Source: an uncultured Muribaculaceae bacterium | GTDB lineage: Bacteria > Bacteroidota > Bacteroidia > Bacteroidales > Muribaculaceae | DNA length: 6,203 nt | Assembly (NCBI GenBank): GCA_947177435.1 | Contig: CAMWUM010000119.1 | Coordinates: forward strand, 1-6,203 | Reading direction: 5' to 3' | In this document: positions 1 to 4,053 of the stretch, piece by piece | Numbering within the stretch: position 1 is the stretch's first letter | Layout: each line of letters starts with the position of its first letter | Notes under the pieces: model-generated | The model's database searches: none | What the model was told of the DNA's origin: nothing | What the model saw: the letters and a program-made list of their open reading frames with translations, nothing else | Translations under genes and position numbers: made by a program

Positions 1-29
1 CGGCAGCGTCAGATTTGTATTAGAGACAG
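1..29 (+). other. Residual Nextera sequencing adapter at contig end (artefact)
   Basis: Bases 1-10 match the last ten bases of the Nextera read-1 adapter before the mosaic end. Bases 11-29 match the 19-base Tn5 mosaic end AGATGTGTATAAGAGACAG with two mismatches: T for G at 15 and T for A at 21. That is 27 of 29 identical, too much for chance. This stretch is library-construction sequence left on the contig, not part of the genome. It supplies the apparent stop codon and the last two to three residues of the dihydroorotase frame, so those should be ignored. Confidence 0.95.
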
Positions 30-1177
30 ATGTGGAAGGGGGCGGGCTCTTGCACGAGGGCGTGGTGGGCGTAGTGTCCTGGGGCGATGCGGCCGCGGCG
101 TTCGATGCGGTAGATGCGGGCCGGGGCCTCGCACATGACGCGCTGCACGAGGGGTTCGTCAAACATGTTGAGCATCACGGGCAGGGAGAATTGCACAAGC
201 GGGGCGCCGGAGGTGGCTGTCAGGGCGTCGCCTTCTTTGTCGCTCAGCAGGTGTGGCGCGTGGTCGGTGGCCACCATGTCGATGATGCCGTCGCGGAGGG
301 CTTGGCGCAGGGCCTCTCGGGCGGCGGCGGTCTTGACTGAGGGATTCATCTTGATGCGCGTGCCTCGCTCGGCGTAGTCGTCTTCGCACCAGAGCAGGTG
401 GTGGGGAGAGACTTCGCTGCTGACGTAGGGGCTGCCCAGCAGGTCGAGCTCGTGGGCTGTGGATATGTGGCAGATGTGCACGCGCTTCTGGTATCTGTCG
501 GCCAGGCCGGCCACGCGGGCCGTGGCGGCGGCGCAGGCTTCGGCGCTGCGGATGCGTGAGTGTTCAATCAGGGGCACGGGGTGTCCTTGGTATCTCTCTC
601 TTGCTGCGGCGATGTTGGCGGCCACGATGGCCTGGTCCTCGGCGTGCACGGCCACGATGGCCGGGGCTGTGGCGATTACGCGCTCGATCATGCAGGGCTC
701 GTCGACCAGCAGGCTGCCTGTGGATGAGCCCACGAAAAGCTTGATGCCAGCGGCCTGGCGGCAGTAGTCGATGCTGGCCAGGGTGTCGATGTTGCCGGCT
801 GTGGCACCGATGAGGAAGCCGTAATTGGCGGCTGACGTGCGGGCGGCGATGTCGGCTTTTTCTTGCAGCAGTTCGGCCGATGTAGTTGCCGGCATGGTAT
901 TGGGCATGTCGAGGTATGAGGTGACGCCGCCTGCGAGCGCGGCGCGGCTCTCTGAGGCGATGTCGGCCTTTTGGGTCATGCCGGGCTCGCGGAAGTGGAC
1001 GTGGCAGTCGATGACGCCTGGCATCAGGAGGCAGCCGTCGCCGTCGACGATTTCTGAGATGCCTTCGGCAGGGCAGGGGCCTTGGCCGACGGAGTCGATG
1101 AATTGGCCGTCGATGACGACCCAGCGGTCGGGCTGGCTGTCGCCGGCGAAGCGTACGTTGCGGATGAGTGTGCGCAT
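30..1177 (-). CDS. pyrC: Dihydroorotase, 3'-truncated by contig end
   Basis: Dihydroorotase interconverts N-carbamoyl-L-aspartate and dihydroorotate, the third step of de novo pyrimidine synthesis, in the cytosol. The amidohydrolase metal site is visible: H59 and H61 in CHVHFREPG, a candidate carboxylated lysine K146 in GIKLFVGSSTG, H178 in VAVHAED, H237 in HICHIST and D305 in VATDHAPH. RIKMNPSVK (275-283) is another family signature. The long form and HFREPG motif fit the class I type rather than the short E. coli type. The ATG at 1175-1177 lies one base after the stop of the upstream glycosyltransferase gene, with an SD-like AAGAAGG (1184-1190) six bases before it, so the two are probably coupled. 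About 381-382 residues are genomic; the usual length is roughly 420-450, so the C-terminus is missing. The stop at 20-22 lies in adapter sequence and is false. Confidence 0.95.
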
Positions 1178-1178
1178 G

Positions 1179-1925
1179 CTATGCCTTCTTTGCTATTTTG
1201 CCCAGGCGCAGCTGGATGACGCCGAACATGGCCTCGCCGAAGATGCCTGAGCTCATCTTGCTGGTGCCCAGTACGCGATTGACGAATACGATAGGCACCT
1301 CGGCTATCTTGAACCCAAGTTTGTGGGCGGTGTATTTCATCTCAATCTGGAAGGCATAGCCCTTGAAGCGGATGGCGTCGAGGTCCATGGCCTCGAGCAC
1401 CTGGCGGCGCCAGCACACGAATCCGGCGGTGGTGTCGTGTACGGGAATGGCGGTGACGAAACGCACGTACTTCGATGCGAAGTACGACATCAGGATGCGC
1501 CCCATGGGCCAGTTCTCCACGTCTACGCCCTTGCAGTATCGCGAGCCGACGGCCACGTCGGCGCCGTCCTCGGCCACGGCCTTGCGCAGGCGCAGCAGGT
1601 CGAGGGGATTGTGCGAGAAGTCGGCGTCCATCTCGAATATGTAGTCGTATCCGTGCTCGATGGCCCACTTGAATCCGGCGATGTAGGCGGTACCCAGACC
1701 CAACTTGCCTTTGCGCTCGAGGATGGCGACGCGGCCGGGATACTCGGCCATCTTGTCTTTGACCACGGCGGCGGTGCCGTCGGGGGAGTTGTCGTCGACG
1801 ATAAGCAGGTCAAATTCAGGTTTTAGGGCGAGGACGGCCTCTATGATGTTGGCGATATTCTCAATCTCGTTGTATGTGGGGATGATTACGAGTGAGCCGC
1901 TGGAGTTGTTGGTGGAGGTGGTCAT
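1179..1925 (-). CDS. Family 2 glycosyltransferase, polyprenol-phosphate mannose synthase-like
   Basis: The 248-residue protein is a GT-A fold glycosyltransferase closest to dolichol/polyprenol monophosphomannose synthases, which move mannose from GDP-mannose to a polyprenyl phosphate at the inner membrane face. Motifs in order: IPTYNE (15-20); VDDNSPDGT (43-51), the nucleotide-binding region; GLGTAYIAGF (76-85); EMDADFSHNP (98-107), carrying the metal-binding DAD; VGSRY (126-130); and DTTAGF (164-169), typical of the Dpm1 group. No C-terminal transmembrane segments are seen, so this is the short, single-domain form. The start at 1923-1925 is the first ATG, 26 bases downstream of a -7 element on this strand; no SD is evident. 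It is the first gene of the operon with dihydroorotase. The lipid and sugar specificity are inferred from family resemblance; the product may feed protein or capsule glycosylation. Confidence 0.88.
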   Translation of the reverse strand: MTTSTNNSSGSLVIIPTYNEIENIANIIEAVLALKPEFDLLIVDDNSPDGTAAVVKDKMAEYPGRVAILERKGKLGLGTAYIAGFKWAIEHGYDYIFEMDADFSHNPLDLLRLRKAVAEDGADVAVGSRYCKGVDVENWPMGRILMSYFASKYVRFVTAIPVHDTTAGFVCWRRQVLEAMDLDAIRFKGYAFQIEMKYTAHKLGFKIAEVPIVFVNRVLGTSKMSSGIFGEAMFGVIQLRLGKIAKKA

Positions 1926-1950
1926 TTATAGGGATGGACAAATTATTTTG

Positions 1951-1958
1951 CAAATATA
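1951..1958 (-). promoter_or_regulatory. Putative Bacteroidota -7 element, glycosyltransferase-dihydroorotase operon
   Basis: Read on the minus strand this is TATATTTG, a perfect match to the Bacteroidota -7 consensus TAnnTTTG. Transcription would start about 6-7 bases further left, giving a leader of about 20 bases before the glycosyltransferase ATG. I see no good -33 TTTG at the normal spacing on this strand, so only half of the promoter is supported. Confidence 0.55.
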
Positions 1959-1982
1959 ACGATTTATTTTTGAAAATAATTG

Positions 1983-1990
1983 TATATTTG
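1983..1990 (+). promoter_or_regulatory. Putative Bacteroidota -7 element, queF operon
   Basis: TATATTTG matches TAnnTTTG exactly and lies 20 bases before the queF ATG at 2010, implying a leader of only about 13 bases. A TTTG at 1969-1972 is too close (10 bases) to be a standard -33 box, and none is seen at about 19-21 bases. The short leader leaves no room for a preQ1 riboswitch. Confidence 0.55.
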
Positions 1991-2009
1991 CATAACTTTT
2001 TTTCAGAAT

Positions 2010-2489
2010 ATGGACCGACAAGACGAAAAATCGCTCACGCTGCTTGGCAACAAGGGCGTGAAATACCCCACTGACTATGACCCGACGCTGCTCGAGACGT
2101 TTGTCAACCGCCATCCCGAGCGCGACTATCTGGTGACGCTGTTGTGTCCGGAGTTCACCACGCTGTGTCCCATCACCTCGCAGCCCGACTTCGGCAAAAT
2201 CGTAATCAACTACATCCCGGCCGAGCGCATGGTCGAGAGCAAGAGCCTGAAGCTGTACCTGTTCAGTTTCCGCAACCATGGCGACTTCCACGAGGACGTG
2301 GTCAACGTCATCATGCGCGACCTCATCGACCTGATGCAGCCGCGCTACATCGAGGTGACCGGCCTGTTCATGCCACGAGGCGGCATCAGCATCCACCCCT
2401 TCGCTAACTGGGCCGACGCCGACCACCAGGCCCTGGCGGCCGAGCGCATGGCGCAGGCCATGAATTCAATTTTCGCACGCGAAAATTGA
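2010..2489 (+). CDS. queF: NADPH-dependent 7-cyano-7-deazaguanine reductase (preQ0 reductase)
   Basis: QueF reduces the nitrile of preQ0 to the aminomethyl group of preQ1 with two NADPH, in cytosolic queuosine synthesis. The protein has 159 residues, the size of the unimodular B. subtilis-type enzyme. The catalytic cysteine is C53 in [14 protein letters not shown] (49-62), with D60 as the likely catalytic aspartate. The family's substrate-binding signature is present as ESKSLKLY (76-83), followed by [10 protein letters not shown] (87-96) with the expected H/E pair. I chose the ATG at 2010. A TTG at 1980 would add ten residues, but those codons overlap the putative -7 element and look non-coding. 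The gene heads an operon with queC. Its final codons and stop form half of a hairpin, and a repeat-rich spacer follows. Confidence 0.95.
   Translation: MDRQDEKSLTLLGNKGVKYPTDYDPTLLETFVNRHPERDYLVTLLCPEFTTLCPITSQPDFGKIVINYIPAERMVESKSLKLYLFSFRNHGDFHEDVVNVIMRDLIDLMQPRYIEVTGLFMPRGGISIHPFANWADADHQALAAERMAQAMNSIFAREN
2466..2489 (+). other. Perfect hairpin across the queF stop codon
   Basis: TCAATTTTCG (2466-2475) and CGAAAATTGA (2480-2489) are exact reverse complements separated by the tetraloop CACG. The right arm ends on the last base of the queF stop codon. No T-run follows, so it is not a standard intrinsic terminator. It could slow release of the ribosome, mark an mRNA 3' boundary, or partly attenuate read-through into queC. 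The role is inference; the pairing is seen directly. Confidence 0.6.
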
Positions 2490-2519
2490 GGTTTAGAGGT
2501 TTAAGGGTTTAGAGGTTTA
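2488..2519 (+). repeat. Four tandem 8-bp units (GAGGTTTA)
   Basis: Units at 2488-2495, 2496-2503 and 2512-2519 read GAGGTTTA; the third unit (2504-2511) reads AGGGTTTA, two changes. The array begins inside the queF stop codon and is non-coding. Four GG runs at short spacing could allow a weak two-layer G-quadruplex in the top strand or mRNA. It abuts a different 9-bp array with only seven bases between them. Confidence 0.85.
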
Positions 2520-2526
2520 GTCCTTC

Positions 2527-2571
2527 TTCCCAAAACTCCCAATCTTCCCAAAATTCCCAATCCTCCCAATC
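2527..2571 (+). repeat. Five tandem 9-bp C-rich units upstream of queC
   Basis: Units of the form YTCCCAAWM run in register at 2527, 2536, 2545, 2554 and 2563. At the next level, 2526-2543 and 2544-2561 are 18-bp copies differing at one base. With CCCC at 2571-2574 there are six C-tracts of three or more, so the bottom strand fits a three-layer G-quadruplex motif with loops of 3, 6, 6, 6 and 6. The top strand has no G from 2521 to 2578, a C-rich, G-poor composition resembling Rho-loading RNA. Those functions are inferred; the periodicity is plain. Confidence 0.85.
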
Positions 2572-2581
2572 CCCATTAGTT

Positions 2582-3238
2582 ATGCCCAAAGACGCCCTTA
2601 TGGTATTGTCTGGCGGAATGGACTCCGTGACAATGCTTTACGAATACATTGACTCAATCGACCTGGCCGTGACCTTCAACTACGGCTCTAACCACAACGC
2701 CCGTGAGATAGCCTGCGCGCGCCACCATTGCCACGCCCTCGGCATCGAATTGGTGGAAATTGACCTGAGCTTCATCGGCGAATACTTTTACAGCAGCCTC
2801 CTCGACGGCCCCGACGCCATCCCCGAGGGAGAGTACGACTTCGACAACATGAAGTCGACCGTCGTGCCTTTCCGCAACGGCATCATGCTCGCCGCCGCCG
2901 CCGGACTGGCCGAGAGCCGCGGACTGAAAGCCGTGATGATTGCCAACCACGCCGGCGACCACGCCATCTACCCCGACTGCCGCGAGGCCTTCGTAAAGGC
3001 TATGGGCCTGGCCATAGCCGAGGGCACATACGAGCGCATCGAACTGCGCGCTCCTTACACCTTGCTCACCAAGAGCGAGATAGTCCGCCACGGCAAGGTG
3101 CTGGGCGTGGACTATGGCCATACTTACTCTTGCTACCGAGGCGAAGAGAAGCACTGTGGACGCTGCGGCACCTGCGTTGAGCGCCGCCAGGCTCTGGCCG
3201 ACGCCGGCATCGAAGACCCCACCGAATACGAAGACTAA
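2582..3238 (+). CDS. queC: 7-cyano-7-deazaguanine synthase (preQ0 synthase)
   Basis: QueC converts 7-carboxy-7-deazaguanine to preQ0 using ammonia and ATP, immediately before the QueF step. The 218-residue length is normal. The N-terminal ATP-pyrophosphatase P-loop is LSGGMDS (9-15), and VPFRNG (95-100) is a family motif. A C-terminal zinc site is formed by C184, C192, C195 and C198 in the pattern CxxxxxxxCxxCxxC. The ATG at 2582 places the P-loop at the usual distance from the N-terminus. There is no Shine-Dalgarno sequence, because the leader has no G between 2521 and 2578. The gene follows queF by 92 bases and precedes the phosphodiesterase gene by 5, so all three are probably one operon. 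QueD and QueE are not in the window. Confidence 0.96.
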   Translation: MPKDALMVLSGGMDSVTMLYEYIDSIDLAVTFNYGSNHNAREIACARHHCHALGIELVEIDLSFIGEYFYSSLLDGPDAIPEGEYDFDNMKSTVVPFRNGIMLAAAAGLAESRGLKAVMIANHAGDHAIYPDCREAFVKAMGLAIAEGTYERIELRAPYTLLTKSEIVRHGKVLGVDYGHTYSCYRGEEKHCGRCGTCVERRQALADAGIEDPTEYED

Positions 3239-3243
3239 TAGCC

Positions 3244-3987
3244 ATGAAAAAACTTTTAGCAATCATCATCACGCTGCTGGCCATTTTGCCGGCATGGGCC
3301 GACAGCCCCAAGATAGTGGCCCACCGCGGATACTGGAAAGCCGCCTCCGGTGCCCAAAACTCAATCGAAGCGCTGGCTAAGGCCGACACTGCCGGCATCT
3401 GGGGCGCAGAGTTCGACGTATGGCTCACGCCCGACGACGTGCTGGTGGTCAACCACAACCGCGTGTTCAAAGGCGTCAATATGGAGACGTCGCCCATCGA
3501 CTCCATCCTGGCCGTCACGCTGGCCAACGGCGAGACGCTCCCCACCCTCGAAGCCTATCTGCAAGAGGCTCAGCGCCACCCCGACCTGCACCTCGTGCTT
3601 GAGCTCAAGCCCATGGTGTCAGGCATCGAGCGCGAAGACGAAGCCGCGCGCCGCGTGGCCGAGATGATAGAGGCCTACGGCGTGGCCGACCGCACCGACA
3701 TCATCTCGTTCTCAATCAACATGTGCTTGACCTTCAAGAAGGTAGGCCCGAAGCAGTGCGAAGTCTACTACCTCGGCGGCAACATTGCCCCCAAAGAAAT
3801 CAAGCGCCTGTGCCTCGACGGCATCGACTACAACGGCGGCGACCTCGACGCCCACCCCGACTGGATACAGCAAGCCCACGACCTCGGCCTCAAAGTCAAC
3901 GTCTGGACAATCGATAAGCCCGAATCAAAGCGCCGCTACACCGATATGGGCGTCGACTTCATCACCACCAACACCCCCACCGAATAA
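3244..3987 (+). CDS. Exported glycerophosphodiester phosphodiesterase
   Basis: The enzyme family hydrolyses glycerophosphodiesters, such as deacylated phospholipids, to glycerol 3-phosphate and an alcohol. The first 19 residues form a Sec signal peptide: KK, a hydrophobic stretch LLAIIITLLAIL, then cleavage probably after AWA (17-19). It is therefore likely periplasmic or extracellular, with no lipobox cysteine. The mature TIM-barrel shows the GDPD residues: H27-R28 in AHRGY, N39-S40, E56 and D58 in AEFDVW (metal ligands), H71 in VNHN (general acid/base), E120 and K122 in LELKP, and NVWTI (219-223) near the end. At 247 residues it is a single-domain UgpQ/GlpQ-like enzyme. The ATG lies 5 bases after the queC stop, with no SD. 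A perfect hairpin starts 9 bases after its stop. The exact substrate is unknown. Confidence 0.92.
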   Translation: MKKLLAIIITLLAILPAWADSPKIVAHRGYWKAASGAQNSIEALAKADTAGIWGAEFDVWLTPDDVLVVNHNRVFKGVNMETSPIDSILAVTLANGETLPTLEAYLQEAQRHPDLHLVLELKPMVSGIEREDEAARRVAEMIEAYGVADRTDIISFSINMCLTFKKVGPKQCEVYYLGGNIAPKEIKRLCLDGIDYNGGDLDAHPDWIQQAHDLGLKVNVWTIDKPESKRRYTDMGVDFITTNTPTE

Positions 3988-3996
3988 TCTTTTGAG

Positions 3997-4045
3997 CAAT
4001 CAACTAAGCAGGGCTGCCCACCGGGCAGCCCTGCTTAGTTGATTG
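3997..4045. terminator. Bidirectional terminator-like hairpin, perfect 23-bp stem
   Basis: Bases 3997-4019 and 4023-4045 are exact reverse complements with a three-base loop ACC (4020-4022). The inner part is GC-rich (GGGCTGCCC in the left arm), the outer part AT-rich. It sits 9 bases past the phosphodiesterase stop and 8 bases past the stop of the convergent peptidase gene, the classic place for a shared terminator. Neither side has a clear T-run, so termination may depend on the stem itself or on Rho. Confidence 0.75.
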
Positions 4046-4053
4046 TATACGGA

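Noticed and set aside
1980..2009. TTG start extending queF by ten residues
   Set aside because: The extra codons overlap the putative -7 element and give an atypical N-terminus; the ATG at 2010 gives the normal unimodular QueF length.
1926..2009. PreQ1 riboswitch before queF
   Set aside because: The inferred leader is only about 13 bases, and I see no stem plus A-rich tail of the preQ1-I type.
1926..2426. Long open frame on the minus strand opposite queF
   Set aside because: It lies antisense to a gene with clear QueF motifs, has no recognisable domain, and is of a kind common opposite GC-rich genes.
2488..2571. CRISPR array
   Set aside because: The units are 8 and 9 bp and directly abutting, with no unique spacers of equal size and no cas genes.
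2654..3545. Long minus-strand open frames opposite queC and the phosphodiesterase gene
   Set aside because: Low-complexity Ala/Val/Gly- or Ser/Arg-rich translations opposite well-supported genes; no start context or homology signs.
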